The notes: generated by a model not told the origin, from the letters alone. 32,402 bases of DNA from Fimenecus sp045632525 (GCA_045632525.1 JAZQWV010000003.1:1-32402); one strand, 5' to 3'; counted from the first letter of the stretch, positions 1 through 8,215 are shown. Program-made: numbers and translations.

Positions 1-1
1 A

Positions 2-1030
2 AACAAAACACTTATGATTACAGGTGGTACCGGTTCATTCGGTAACACAGTTCTCAAAAGATTCTTAACAACTGATATCGGTGAAATCCGTGTTTTCTCT
101 CGTGACGAGAAAAAGCAGGATGATATGCGCCATGAGTTTCAGCAGAATATGCCTGAAGTTGCAGATAAACTCAGATTTTACATCGGTGATGTAAGAGATT
201 TACAGTCACTTAAAGGTGCAATGTATGGTGTTGACTACGTTTTTCATGCTGCGGCACTTAAACAAGTTCCGTCGTGCGAGTTTTTTCCGGTTGAAGCAGT
301 TAAAACTAATGTTCTTGGTACAGATAATGTTCTTACAGCAGCAATCGAAGCAGGCGTTAAAACAGTAATCTGCCTTTCAACAGATAAGGCTGCTTACCCT
401 GTAAACGCTATGGGTACATCAAAAGCTATGATGGAAAAGGTTGTTGTTGCTAAGTCAAGAACAGTTTCACCTGAAAAAACTAAGATTTGCTGTACTCGTT
501 ATGGTAATGTTCTTTGCTCACGTGGTTCAGTTGTTCCACTTTGGATTGACCAGATTAAAGCAGGCAAGCCAATCACAATCACAGCAACAGATATGACTCG
601 TTTTGTAATGAGCCTTGAAGAAGCTGTTGACCTTGTTCTTTTCGCATTTGAAAACGGCGAAAGCGGTGACATTCTTGTTCAGAAAGCGCCTGCTTGTACT
701 ATTGAAGTATTAGCAGAAGCAGTAAAAGAACTTTTCGCACCTGAAACAGAAATTAAAGTTATCGGTATCCGTCATGGTGAAAAAATGTATGAAACACTTC
801 TCACTAATGAAGAGTGTGCAAACGCTATTGATATGGGCAACTTCTATCGTGTACCTGCAGACAAGCGTGGCCTTAACTATGATAAGTATTTCAAAGATGG
901 TGATGTTGAGCGCACACAACTTTCAGAGTTTGACTCAAATAATACAACACTCATGACCGTTGAAGAAGTTAAAGCAAAACTCTTAACTCTTTCATATATC
1001 CAGAACGAACTTGCTAACTGGGAGAAATAA
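2..1030 (+). CDS. capE: CapE/FnlA-type UDP-GlcNAc 4,6-dehydratase/5-epimerase, 5' partial
   Basis: First enzyme of UDP-N-acetyl-L-fucosamine synthesis: it dehydrates UDP-GlcNAc at C4/C6 and inverts C5. The frame is open to the left edge (Asn-Lys-Thr-Leu precede the first visible Met), and CapE proteins normally have a few residues before this Met, so the true start lies just outside the window. Visible are the Rossmann loop TGGTGSFG, the SRDEKKQDD stretch, FHAAALKQVPSCEFFP, and the active-site stretch STDKAAYPVNAMGTSK. In that last stretch the usual SDR YxxxK is MxxxK, as known for CapE (Met134 in the Staphylococcus aureus enzyme). The C-terminus LTLSYIQNEL is family-like, so the 3' end is complete. 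Its stop is one base before the capF start, so the two genes are co-transcribed. PseB is a weaker alternative because the following genes are capF and capG. Confidence 0.93.
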   Translation, partial: NKTLMITGGTGSFGNTVLKRFLTTDIGEIRVFSRDEKKQDDMRHEFQQNMPEVADKLRFYIGDVRDLQSLKGAMYGVDYVFHAAALKQVPSCEFFPVEAVKTNVLGTDNVLTAAIEAGVKTVICLSTDKAAYPVNAMGTSKAMMEKVVVAKSRTVSPEKTKICCTRYGNVLCSRGSVVPLWIDQIKAGKPITITATDMTRFVMSLEEAVDLVLFAFENGESGDILVQKAPACTIEVLAEAVKELFAPETEIKVIGIRHGEKMYETLLTNEECANAIDMGNFYRVPADKRGLNYDKYFKDGDVERTQLSEFDSNNTTLMTVEEVKAKLLTLSYIQNELANWEK

Positions 1031-1031
1031 T

Positions 1032-2228
1032 ATGAAAATATTAGTTACAGGGGCAAAGGGCTTTGTCGGCAAAAATCTTGTGGCTGCATTGCAGAATATC
1101 AAAGATGGTAAAGATAGAACTCATCCAAACCTTAATATTGAAGAAATATATTCTTATGATATTGATTCATCAGCAGATTTATTAGAAGAGGCTTGCAAAA
1201 ATGCTGATTTTATCTTTAACCTTGCAGGTGTAAACCGTCCACAAAATACAGAAGAATTTATGCAGGGTAATTTTGGCTTTGCATCAACACTTCTCAATGC
1301 TTTGAAAAAATATAACAATACCTGTCCTGTTGTGTTGTCTTCTTCAATTCAGGCAACACTCATTGGCAGATATGATAGCGAATATGGCAGAAGTAAAAAA
1401 GCAGGGGAAGACTTGTTTTTTGATTATGCTGATGAAACAGGTGCAAAGGTACTTGTTTATCGTTTTCCTAATCTTTTTGGTAAATGGTGTAGACCAAATT
1501 ATAACAGTGCAGTTGCAACATTCTGCAACAATATTGCAAATGATTTGGAAATTACTGTTAATGACCCGTCGGTTCAGCTTGAATTATTGTATATTGACGA
1601 TTTAGTTGATGAAATGCTGTTAGCTTTAGAGGGTGAAGAGCATCATTGCGAATTTAACGGTATTGATACAGTTTTGTGCGACAATGGTAAATATTGTGCA
1701 GCACCAATTACACATAAGGTTACTTTGGGTGAAATTGTTGAACTTCTTGAAGCATTTAAGAATCAGCCAAAGACACTTTTGATGCCTGAAATTCCTTACA
1801 ACTCATTTGCTAAAAAGCTTTATTCTACATATCTTTCATATCTTCCAAAGGATAAAGCAATTTTTGATTTGAAAATGAATTGTGATGACAGAGGTTCGTT
1901 TACTGAACTTTTAAAAACAGAAAAATGCGGTCAGTTCAGCGTTAATATTTCAAAGCCTGGTATTACCAAAGGTCAGCATTGGCACCATACAAAATGGGAA
2001 TTCTTCATTGTTGTAAATGGTCACGGTCTTATTCAAATGAGAAAAGTTGATAGCGATGAAGTGCTTAATTTTGAAGTAACAGGGGATAAGATTCAGGCAA
2101 TTCACATGTTGCCGGGTTACACTCATAACATCATTAATTTGAGTGAAACTGAAAATCTTGTTACAGTTATGTGGGCTAACGAACAGTTTGACCCGTCACA
2201 TCCTGATACTTTCTTTTTGGAGGTTTAA
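1032..2228 (+). CDS. capF: CapF/FnlB-type bifunctional epimerase-reductase with C-terminal cupin
   Basis: Second enzyme of UDP-L-FucNAc synthesis, acting on the CapE product by C3 epimerisation and C4 reduction. The 398-aa protein begins at 1032: GGGAGA lies just upstream, and an in-frame ATG at 1011 would only add residues read from the end of capE. Residues 1-250 form an extended SDR domain with TGAKGFVGKN near the N-terminus and a YGRSK catalytic motif at Tyr118/Lys122. Residues 275-398 are a cupin with HWHHTKWEFF at 316-325 and a second histidine at 365, matching the metal-binding cupin of CapF. S. aureus CapF has the same two-domain order but is somewhat shorter. It is one base downstream of capE. 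A 153-base gap holding a long hairpin separates it from capG. Confidence 0.93.
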   Translation: MKILVTGAKGFVGKNLVAALQNIKDGKDRTHPNLNIEEIYSYDIDSSADLLEEACKNADFIFNLAGVNRPQNTEEFMQGNFGFASTLLNALKKYNNTCPVVLSSSIQATLIGRYDSEYGRSKKAGEDLFFDYADETGAKVLVYRFPNLFGKWCRPNYNSAVATFCNNIANDLEITVNDPSVQLELLYIDDLVDEMLLALEGEEHHCEFNGIDTVLCDNGKYCAAPITHKVTLGEIVELLEAFKNQPKTLLMPEIPYNSFAKKLYSTYLSYLPKDKAIFDLKMNCDDRGSFTELLKTEKCGQFSVNISKPGITKGQHWHHTKWEFFIVVNGHGLIQMRKVDSDEVLNFEVTGDKIQAIHMLPGYTHNIINLSETENLVTVMWANEQFDPSHPDTFFLEV

Positions 2229-2236
2229 GTTTGGCT

Positions 2237-2320
2237 AAAATCGTCCACAGCACATTTTTCGTTCGGGGCGGTACAAATCGTACAGCACCGCTCACTTCAA
2301 AATGCACTGTGAACAATTTT
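2237..2320. repeat. Long imperfect inverted repeat (84 bp) between capF and capG
   Basis: Left arm 2237-2258 pairs with right arm 2299-2320 at 18 of 22 positions. An inner stem (2268-2272 with 2287-2291, GCGGT/ACCGC) and a GTAC/GTAC pair sit in the loop. All four mismatches in the outer stem are C-A or A-C on the plus strand, which become G-U or U-G pairs in a minus-strand transcript. No T-run follows, so it is not a standard terminator. It could be a dispersed palindromic element or a structured antisense RNA; neither can be confirmed here. Confidence 0.7.
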
Positions 2321-2330
2321 ATCTCAAACT

Positions 2331-2359
2331 TTGACTATCGAAGTATAAAAAGATATTTT
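2331..2359 (+). promoter_or_regulatory. Candidate promoter for capG
   Basis: TTGACT at 2331-2336 and TATTTT at 2354-2359 with a 17-base spacer. The predicted start of transcription falls at about 2366, inside the AAAGGAG ribosome binding site, which leaves a very short leader. This is weak. capG may simply be read through from capF. Confidence 0.35.
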
Positions 2360-2381
2360 CTTCACAAAGGAGATAACATAT

Positions 2382-3560
2382 ATGAAATTAGACTATTCAG
2401 ATATTAAATTTCAAGATAACGGCAAGTTGAAACTTTTGATTATCGTAGGCACTCGTCCTGAAATCATTCGTCTTGCTGCCGTAATAAATAAAAGCCGTCA
2501 GTATTTTGATTGCATTTTAGCACATACAGGTCAAAATTATGACTATAATCTTAATGGTGTATTCTTCAAGGACTTGCAACTTGCAGACCCTGGGGTTTAT
2601 ATGGATGCAGTAGGTGACGACCTTGGTGCAACGGTTGGTAATATCATTAACTGCTCATATAAACTTATGAATGAGATTAAGCCAGATGCATTGCTCATTC
2701 TTGGTGACACAAACTCTTGTCTTTCAGCAATCGCTGCAAAAAGACTTCATATTCCAATTTTCCACATGGAAGCAGGTAATCGTTGTAAGGATGAATGCCT
2801 TCCTGAAGAAACAAACAGAAGAATTGTTGACATTATTTCAGATGTTAACCTTGCTTATTCAGAACATGCAAGAAAATATCTTCATGAGTGTGGACTTCCA
2901 AAGGAAAGAATTTATGTAACAGGCTCACCAATGGCAGAAGTTCTTCATAACAATCTCGAAAAAATCGAAGCGTCTGACATTCACTCAAAACTCGGTCTTG
3001 AAAAGGGTAAATATATTCTCCTTTCAGCACATCGTGAAGAAAATATTGACACAGAAAAGAATTTCTTATCACTTTTCAACGCAATTAATAAGACCGCTGA
3101 AAAATATGATATGCCAATTCTTTATTCTTGTCACCCAAGAAGCAAAAAGCGACTTGAATCAACAGGCTTTAAGCTTGATAGCCGCGTAGTAATGCATGAG
3201 CCACTTGGATTCCATGATTATAACTGCTTGCAGATGAATGCCTTTGCGGTGGTTTCTGATAGTGGTACATTGCCAGAAGAAAGTTCATTCTTTACATCTG
3301 TTGGACATCCTTTCCCAGCAGTTTGCATTCGCACTTCAACAGAAAGACCTGAGGCACTTGATAAGGCTTGCTTTGTACTTGCAGGTATAGACGAAAAATC
3401 ACTCCTTCAAGCAATTGACACTGCAGTTAGTCTTAATGTTAATGGCGAAAATGGTATTCCTGTACCTGATTATATCGACGAAAATGTTTCAACCAAAGTT
3501 GTTAAACTTATTCAGTCATATACAGGTGTAGTTGATAAAATGGTTTGGAGAAAAAATTAA
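2382..3560 (+). CDS. capG: CapG/FnlC/WecB-type UDP-HexNAc 2-epimerase
   Basis: Third enzyme of UDP-L-FucNAc synthesis; it inverts C2 of the CapF product. It belongs to the non-hydrolysing UDP-GlcNAc 2-epimerase superfamily (GT-B fold). The 392-aa protein carries GTRPEIIRLAAVI near the N-terminus, HTGQNYDYNL, GDTNSCLSA near residue 107, FHMEAGNR near 128, SAHREENID, CHPRSKKRL and SDSGTLPEESS near residue 290, the family's UDP-binding and catalytic signature. AAAGGAG at 2366-2372 is 9 bases from the ATG. By sequence alone it could be a WecB making ManNAc, but its place after capE and capF favours the FucNAc pathway. It ends the first operon at a strong terminator. Confidence 0.92.
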   Translation: MKLDYSDIKFQDNGKLKLLIIVGTRPEIIRLAAVINKSRQYFDCILAHTGQNYDYNLNGVFFKDLQLADPGVYMDAVGDDLGATVGNIINCSYKLMNEIKPDALLILGDTNSCLSAIAAKRLHIPIFHMEAGNRCKDECLPEETNRRIVDIISDVNLAYSEHARKYLHECGLPKERIYVTGSPMAEVLHNNLEKIEASDIHSKLGLEKGKYILLSAHREENIDTEKNFLSLFNAINKTAEKYDMPILYSCHPRSKKRLESTGFKLDSRVVMHEPLGFHDYNCLQMNAFAVVSDSGTLPEESSFFTSVGHPFPAVCIRTSTERPEALDKACFVLAGIDEKSLLQAIDTAVSLNVNGENGIPVPDYIDENVSTKVVKLIQSYTGVVDKMVWRKN

Positions 3561-3565
3561 TATAA

Positions 3566-3600
3566 AATAAAACCTCTTCGTCAAACGAAGAGGTTTTATT
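3566..3600. terminator. Bidirectional terminator between capG and the convergent nucleotidyltransferase gene
   Basis: A perfect 15-bp stem (3566-3580 with 3586-3600) closes a 5-base TCAAA loop. It is A-rich on the left and T-rich on the right, so it ends both capG and the minus-strand gene whose stop codon begins at 3601. Confidence 0.93.
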
Positions 3601-4734
3601 TTATTCAAGCCCACATTTTTTATAAAAGGCTTTAATTTCTTTGTTTTTTTCTACATCACCATTTTTGATGACATTTAATTGCACTTTGACATTGTTTTTT
3701 CTTTTAGTAAGACTTCTAAATGCTCTAATCAACCACGCAATAGGCAATAAAAATGGATATTTCTTTAACCATAAAAACATAGTTGTCATATCTTTGTAAC
3801 TTGGAAAACAAACTTTTATTATAGTTTTTATTTTGCTGCCATCTTCAATTGCCATTGCTGAAACATTTTCATGATTGCCGAAAATACCACTTGAGCATAT
3901 AAATTCGCCAAGTTTTTCAAGCAATTCTGTACTCTCGCCGTCACCAAACCAGTAATCAGCAAGTTGTGAGATAGTTGTATAAAAGTTAAGTAGACCTAGT
4001 TTTTCAAGTGATTTATTTAAATAGTCAATGTTCATATCAATTTGATTATAAACCCATATATCCATTATGAAACGGATTCCAACACCACCATTTTTAAAAT
4101 GCTCAACAAGGTGAATAATATTGTATATAAATTCATCTTCAATTGTCATTTCATAGGTGTATTCGCAATTTTGACAAGGTATAGCTCTTTTCCAAACAGT
4201 GTTAAGATAATCAATATATTCAGATTCCGTTGAAACAAGTTGACGGTGAGCCTCAACCATAATAATTTTGTTTTTGGTATAGGTATCGTTTTTTCTGCCT
4301 TCCTGAAAATCTTCATAGCCCAAAGAATTCATCATAAGATTATAAAATTCTTTGTGTTGCTCAGGTTTATAAAGAATATCAATATCACCCATTGAACGAA
4401 GAACTTCATCGGGATATCTTGTTTTTGTCTTTGCACCTTTAACAACAAGGTTATAAATCTTGTTTGCTTCAAATACTTGTTGCATTTCATAAACGGCTGA
4501 AAGCTGATTTGTTCCAACAACAGTTGATTTGATGAGATTCTTTTTGAAAAAAGCAGTAATTTCTTCTGAAGGCTTTCTCTCGTCAGGTAGTGATTGATAA
4601 TAATAAGCAAGGCAGGGTAGCAGACCGCTCGAACGAGCAGAAATTGCCAATGACTTCCAATCTGCAATATCTATTTTATTATAATCTTTATTGAAGATGG
4701 ATTTTACAATGCTTATAAGCTGGTAATCTACCAT
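3601..4734 (-). CDS. Nucleotidyltransferase family protein (PF14907-like)
   Basis: A 377-aa protein resembling the 'uncharacterised nucleotidyltransferase' family (NTP_transf_5). The diagnostic stretch LRSMGDIDILY at about 113-122 has the G-x-D-x-D pair (Asp117, Asp119) expected to bind metal and NTP, preceded by VVKGAKTKTRYP. The substrate is unknown; members are common in polysaccharide loci and some peptide-modification loci. The start is decided by the sequence: GGAAGGAG (plus-strand 4745-4752) is 10 bases from the ATG at 4734, whereas the longer ATG at 4782 has no ribosome binding site and lies inside the promoter spacer. The C-terminal third is basic (RSLTKRKNN). It is divergent from the DegT aminotransferase and convergent with capG. 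Confidence 0.8.
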   Translation of the reverse strand: MVDYQLISIVKSIFNKDYNKIDIADWKSLAISARSSGLLPCLAYYYQSLPDERKPSEEITAFFKKNLIKSTVVGTNQLSAVYEMQQVFEANKIYNLVVKGAKTKTRYPDEVLRSMGDIDILYKPEQHKEFYNLMMNSLGYEDFQEGRKNDTYTKNKIIMVEAHRQLVSTESEYIDYLNTVWKRAIPCQNCEYTYEMTIEDEFIYNIIHLVEHFKNGGVGIRFIMDIWVYNQIDMNIDYLNKSLEKLGLLNFYTTISQLADYWFGDGESTELLEKLGEFICSSGIFGNHENVSAMAIEDGSKIKTIIKVCFPSYKDMTTMFLWLKKYPFLLPIAWLIRAFRSLTKRKNNVKVQLNVIKNGDVEKNKEIKAFYKKCGLE

Positions 4735-4772
4735 ATCTTGAAAACTCCTTCCATTAAAATTGTACTCAATAA

Positions 4773-4801
4773 ACTTTATCATATTTTAGTGTGTATGTCA
4801 A
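4773..4801 (-). promoter_or_regulatory. Promoter of the nucleotidyltransferase gene
   Basis: On the minus strand, TTGACA (4796-4801) and TAAAGT (4773-4778) have a 17-base spacer. This places the transcript start near 4766, downstream of the longer ATG at 4782, and so supports translation from 4734. Confidence 0.75.
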
Positions 4802-4819
4802 ATAACACTAGTGATTTCG

Positions 4820-4849
4820 TTGACAAATATATTTTGAATATGGTATATT
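4820..4849 (+). promoter_or_regulatory. Promoter of the DegT aminotransferase gene
   Basis: TTGACA at 4820-4825 and TATATT at 4844-4849 with an 18-base spacer. It is back to back with the minus-strand promoter; the two -35 boxes are only 18 bases apart, so one regulator could affect both. Confidence 0.65.
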
Positions 4850-4910
4850 ATAAATGTATATTTATGTTTTGTATTGATATAAAAATTAATTTAAAAGAAG
4901 GTAATTATTT

Positions 4911-6122
4911 ATGTTTAATATTCCTTTTTCACCACCTGATATGACAGATGAAGAGGCTCAAGCAGCAGCGGCTGCAGTTAAATCTGGTTGGATTACAACA
5001 GGCCCAAAAGTAAAAGAATTTGAAAGACAAATTGCAGATTTCTGTGGCACAGAAAGAGCAGTATGCTTCAATTCGGCTACAGCAGCACTTGAAATGACAT
5101 TAAGACTTTTAGGCATTGGTCGTGGCGATGAGGTTATTACTTGTGCCTATACATATACTGCATCTGCAAGTGTTATTGAGCATATTGGTGCAACAATCGT
5201 GTTGGTTGATAGTGCTCCTGAATCATTTGAAATTGACTATTCAAAACTTGGTGATGCAATTACAGAAAAAACAAAAGCAATTATTCCAGTTGACCTTGGT
5301 GGCGTAATGTGCGACTATGAAAAACTTTTCGCAGTTGTAGAAGAAAAGAAAGAACTTTTCACACCTGTAAACGATATGCAAAAAGCAATCGGTAGAGTTG
5401 CGGTTATTGCAGATGGTGCACATGTTTTTGGTGCAGAGCAAAAAGGTAAAATGGCAGGTAGTGTTGCCGATTTCACATCATTCAGTTTTCATGCAGTTAA
5501 AAATTTAACTACAGCTGAAGGTGGCGCAATCACATGGAAGAATCTTGACGGAATTGATAATGAATGGATTTACAAGCAGTATCAGCTTCTCTCATTACAT
5601 GGTCAGTCAAAAGATGCCCTTGCAAAAACACAGTTAGGTGCTTGGGAATATGACATTGTTTCTCTTGCGTATAAGTGTAATATGACAGATATTATGGGTG
5701 CAATCGGACTTGTTCAGCTTTCAAGATATAAGGGTATGGTTGAACGCCGTCACGAGATTATTGGAATGTATGACGAAGTGCTTCATAAGGTTGGTATTCA
5801 GACACTTGCTCATAAAACAGCTGATAGCAAGTCAAGTGGTCATCTTTATCTTACAAGAGTGCCAGGTATCACACCTGAACAAAGAAATGAAATTATTATA
5901 AAAATGGCAGAGAACAATATTGCATGTAATGTTCATTATAAACCTTTGCCAATGATGACAGGTTATAAAGCACTTGGATTCAAGATTGAAGATTATCCTA
6001 ATGCTTATAATCAGTTTAAGAATGAAATAAGTCTTCCGCTTCATACCCGTCTCACAGATGATGAGGTAAAATATGTTGCCGAAACATTTGTTAAGTGCGT
6101 AAACGAAGTTGCGGGTAAGTAA
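4911..6122 (+). CDS. DegT/DnrJ/EryC1/StrS-family nucleotide-sugar aminotransferase
   Basis: A PLP-dependent sensory/VioA/ArnB-like enzyme that transfers an amino group to a keto-sugar nucleotide, in the cytoplasm. The 403-aa protein opens with IPFSPPDMTDEE and SGWITTGPKVKEFE, the family's N-terminal signature. It has the cofactor pocket FNSATAALEMTLR, an aspartate-containing IADGAHVFGA, and the Schiff-base lysine in SFHAVK (Lys197) followed by NLTTAEGGAI. AGAAGG at 4896-4901 is 9 bases from the ATG. The sugar cannot be told from sequence; candidates are perosamine-type or 4-amino-4,6-dideoxy-HexNAc products. It is flanked on both sides by minus-strand genes with their own promoters, so it is a one-gene transcript, but its neighbours point to surface polysaccharide. 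Confidence 0.88.
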   Translation: MFNIPFSPPDMTDEEAQAAAAAVKSGWITTGPKVKEFERQIADFCGTERAVCFNSATAALEMTLRLLGIGRGDEVITCAYTYTASASVIEHIGATIVLVDSAPESFEIDYSKLGDAITEKTKAIIPVDLGGVMCDYEKLFAVVEEKKELFTPVNDMQKAIGRVAVIADGAHVFGAEQKGKMAGSVADFTSFSFHAVKNLTTAEGGAITWKNLDGIDNEWIYKQYQLLSLHGQSKDALAKTQLGAWEYDIVSLAYKCNMTDIMGAIGLVQLSRYKGMVERRHEIIGMYDEVLHKVGIQTLAHKTADSKSSGHLYLTRVPGITPEQRNEIIIKMAENNIACNVHYKPLPMMTGYKALGFKIEDYPNAYNQFKNEISLPLHTRLTDDEVKYVAETFVKCVNEVAGK

Positions 6123-6133
6123 ATAAAATAATT

Positions 6134-6164
6134 AAGCAGTAGTCATGTGACTACTGCTTTTTGT
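6134..6164 (+). terminator. Terminator of the DegT gene, overlapping the convergent gene's 3' end
   Basis: A 12-bp perfect stem (6134-6145 with 6148-6159) with a 2-base loop and a T-run. The right arm overlaps the last codons and stop of the minus-strand peptidase gene. Confidence 0.88.
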
Positions 6165-6621
6165 TTTGTGGTTTAACTATTCTTCTTATTATAAATAAGA
6201 AATATCTTCTTAAAGGTAGAATTGCTGTCCAAAGTTTGCTATAAAACTTATAAAGGCTATTTTCAACATCTATTTTTTTGCCGTTTCGTGTAATTGAATT
6301 TACAATACCAATTATGTGTCGGTCTTGGATTCCAAATTCCTTAACCCATTGATTATCACCACAAAGTATAAAGCCGTTTTCGTCTTTGTCAACTATTCTG
6401 TGCAATACAAATTGACCATTGTCACGACGATAGAAGATAATATCATATTTTTGTGCATCTTCGCACTTAACTAATTCAACACTGTCCCTGCCCCAAACAA
6501 GAAGGGGAATCATACTTGTACCTGTAATTGGTAATTGAACAGTTCCGTTATTATCAAGTTTTTCTTTGATTATAGGGTGAATCTCATCAAGTGAGATTTT
6601 CTTTTTATTCATATTTTCCAT
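6151..6621 (-). CDS. S24/S26-family (signal-peptidase-like) protease, Ser-His type
   Basis: A 156-aa protein with a signal-peptidase fold signature. ITGTSMIPLL (Ser36) is the nucleophile motif, followed by YDIIFYRR, VLHRIV (His74) and LCGDN (Asp89). This Ser-His-Asp layout resembles archaeal/ER signal peptidases (S26B) rather than the bacterial Ser-Lys type. There is no N-terminal anchor; a hydrophobic, basic C-terminal segment at 124-147 may touch the membrane. A GAGGTG ribosome binding site precedes the ATG at 6621, and a clear promoter lies at 6651-6679. Substrate unknown. Small proteins of this kind often sit in Clostridia surface-polysaccharide or peptide-modification neighbourhoods, here next to a DegT aminotransferase and a PF14907-like gene. 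The 3' end overlaps a convergent terminator. Confidence 0.8.
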   Translation of the reverse strand: MENMNKKKISLDEIHPIIKEKLDNNGTVQLPITGTSMIPLLVWGRDSVELVKCEDAQKYDIIFYRRDNGQFVLHRIVDKDENGFILCGDNQWVKEFGIQDRHIIGIVNSITRNGKKIDVENSLYKFYSKLWTAILPLRRYFLFIIRRIVKPQNKKQ

Positions 6622-6650
6622 AAAAGCACCTCACTTGAAGTCTTTAAATA

Positions 6651-6679
6651 ATTATAGTTTAATAAGTTATAAAAGTCAA
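6651..6679 (-). promoter_or_regulatory. Promoter of the S24/S26-type peptidase gene
   Basis: Minus-strand TTGACT (6674-6679) and TATAAT (6651-6656) with a 17-base spacer, near consensus. Confidence 0.82.
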
Positions 6680-6688
6680 CTTGTGAAA

Positions 6689-6727
6689 AAATAAAATCCC
6701 CGTAGAATATCTACGGGGATTTTATTT
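6689..6727 (-). terminator. Terminator downstream of the uracil permease gene
   Basis: An 18-bp stem (6689-6706 with 6710-6727) closes a 3-base ATA loop, with A/T-rich outer pairs on both sides. It lies directly after the uraA stop on the minus strand and insulates the peptidase promoter. The symmetry would let it work in both directions. Confidence 0.9.
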
Positions 6728-6736
6728 AATTACTGA

Positions 6737-8146
6737 TTATTCAGCATCGTCTTCTTCGCTTTTATCTTTACCTGTGCTAACGATTAAGTTAGTGATAATA
6801 CCGAAGATGAGAGCAGTTGCAAGAGCTGTAACCTGAACAAGTGGTCCGTTTGTAATTGGGTTGAAACCAAAGTTAAGTGAAAGACCACCGATACCGATAA
6901 CAAGAATTGCACTTACAATATAGAGATTCTTGCTCTTTCCAAGGTCAACATCTTTAAGCATTGAAAGACCTGAAACTGCAATAAGACCATAAAGAGCAAC
7001 GCAAGCGCCACCCATTACGCACTTAGGAATTGAGTTGATAAGAGCAACGAATGGGGTGAAGAATGAAAGAATCATACAACCAAAACCAGCTGTGATGATT
7101 GAAATAACAGAAGCGTTCTTTGTGATAGCAACACAACCGATTGATTCGCCGTATGTTGTGTTAGCAGCACCACCGAAGAAACCACCGATAATTGAACCTA
7201 CACCGTCACCGATAAGTGTTCTGTCAAGACCAGGGTCTTTGATGAGGTCCTTACCGATAAGGTTACCAAGGTTCTTGTGGTCAGCAATGTGCTGTGCAAG
7301 TTCAACAATAGCGATTGGAACGAATGTGATAGCAATGTTACCAACAGCTGTTGCATCAATAGGAAGAACACCTTCAACGTTTTCAGTCATAGCCTTAAGG
7401 AATGTGAACTTAGGATAATCAACGATTGACTGAATTGTGAATGGGTCAAATGCTGCTTTGAATGAGTCAAAGCTCAAAATTTGAAGAGCAGCAATATCAG
7501 CAGCGTTGCCGATAAGAGTGAGAATAAGAGCAACAATATAACCTGCGCCAACACCGATAATGAAAGGAATAAGGCGAAGATTTTTTGAACCCTTAACAGA
7601 TACAATAACAATAGCAAAGAATGTAATTGCACCAACGAGAATTGTTACAAGGCTATAATCAGCACCACCATTAGTTGACATCCAACCAGTAGCTGTGCTT
7701 GAAAGTGAAAGACCGATAATAGTAACAATAGGGCCGGCAATTACAGCAGGCATAAGCTTGTTAACCCAATCTGAACCAACAAGTTTGATAATAACTGCAA
7801 GTACAACATAAACAAGACCAGCAAGAGTGATACCGATAATAACACCCCAATAGCCATAGTTCATACCGATAATTGCTGCATAAGCGCCAAGGAATGTGAA
7901 AGAAGAACCAAGGAAAACAGGACTCTTGCGCTTAGTAGCAAATGTGTAGAAAAGTGTACCGATACCTGCACCGAAAAGTGCTGCAGCAGGGTCAAAAGAA
8001 AGTGTGTTGCCGTTGCTCATAGCAAAGCCTGACATAAGCATTGGAACAAGCAATGTTGCCGCCATAATAGCAATCATCTGCTGGAATGCAAAGAGCAGAG
8101 TTTTGCTTAAACCTGGGCGGTCGTTTACATCATAAATGAGTTTCAT
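6737..8146 (-). CDS. uraA: Uracil/xanthine permease of the NCS2 (UraA/PyrP) family
   Basis: Proton-coupled nucleobase importer in the cytoplasmic membrane. The 469-aa protein has about 12-14 hydrophobic segments and the NCS2 signature in the middle: ELAQHIADHKNLG, KDPGLDRTLIGDGVGS and NTTYGESIG (many uracil permeases have NTTYGENIG). The N-terminus MKLIYDVNDRP and FAFQQMIAIMAATLLVP is typical of uracil permeases. The start at 8146 is chosen because GAGGAG sits 8 bases upstream; the upstream in-frame ATGs would read through the leader hairpin. upp lies nearby on the opposite strand, which supports uracil as substrate. It is preceded by its own promoter and a terminator-like leader hairpin. Confidence 0.9.
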   Translation of the reverse strand: MKLIYDVNDRPGLSKTLLFAFQQMIAIMAATLLVPMLMSGFAMSNGNTLSFDPAAALFGAGIGTLFYTFATKRKSPVFLGSSFTFLGAYAAIIGMNYGYWGVIIGITLAGLVYVVLAVIIKLVGSDWVNKLMPAVIAGPIVTIIGLSLSSTATGWMSTNGGADYSLVTILVGAITFFAIVIVSVKGSKNLRLIPFIIGVGAGYIVALILTLIGNAADIAALQILSFDSFKAAFDPFTIQSIVDYPKFTFLKAMTENVEGVLPIDATAVGNIAITFVPIAIVELAQHIADHKNLGNLIGKDLIKDPGLDRTLIGDGVGSIIGGFFGGAANTTYGESIGCVAITKNASVISIITAGFGCMILSFFTPFVALINSIPKCVMGGACVALYGLIAVSGLSMLKDVDLGKSKNLYIVSAILVIGIGGLSLNFGFNPITNGPLVQVTALATALIFGIITNLIVSTGKDKSEEDDAE

Positions 8147-8191
8147 AAGAACAACTCCTCTTAAAATATTGTGCCCGACAACAAAAATAAA

Positions 8192-8215
8192 AACCTTGTC
8201 AATACAGACAAGGTT
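8192..8215 (-). promoter_or_regulatory. Intrinsic-terminator hairpin in the uraA leader (attenuator candidate)
   Basis: On the minus strand a 9-bp perfect stem (AACCTTGTC / GACAAGGTT, 8207-8215 with 8192-8200) is followed by a U-rich run, 45 bases before the start codon. Upstream in the same leader GGCAAG (plus-strand 8263-8268 region) could pair with the stem's CUUGUC and act as an antiterminator. I see no clear PyrR-binding loop or known riboswitch. Confidence 0.7.

Noticed and set aside
4735..4782. Longer start for the nucleotidyltransferase at 4782
   Set aside because: No ribosome binding site, and it lies within the -10/-35 spacer of the likely promoter; 4734 has GGAAGGAG.
3601..6621. 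Lasso-peptide or other RiPP cluster, prompted by the PF14907-type and peptidase genes
   Set aside because: No PqqD-like, asparagine-synthetase-like or precursor peptide gene is seen nearby.
7035..7418. 127-aa plus-strand open frame antisense to uraA
   Set aside because: Pro/Ser/Ile-rich mirror of membrane codons, no ribosome binding site; shadow frame.
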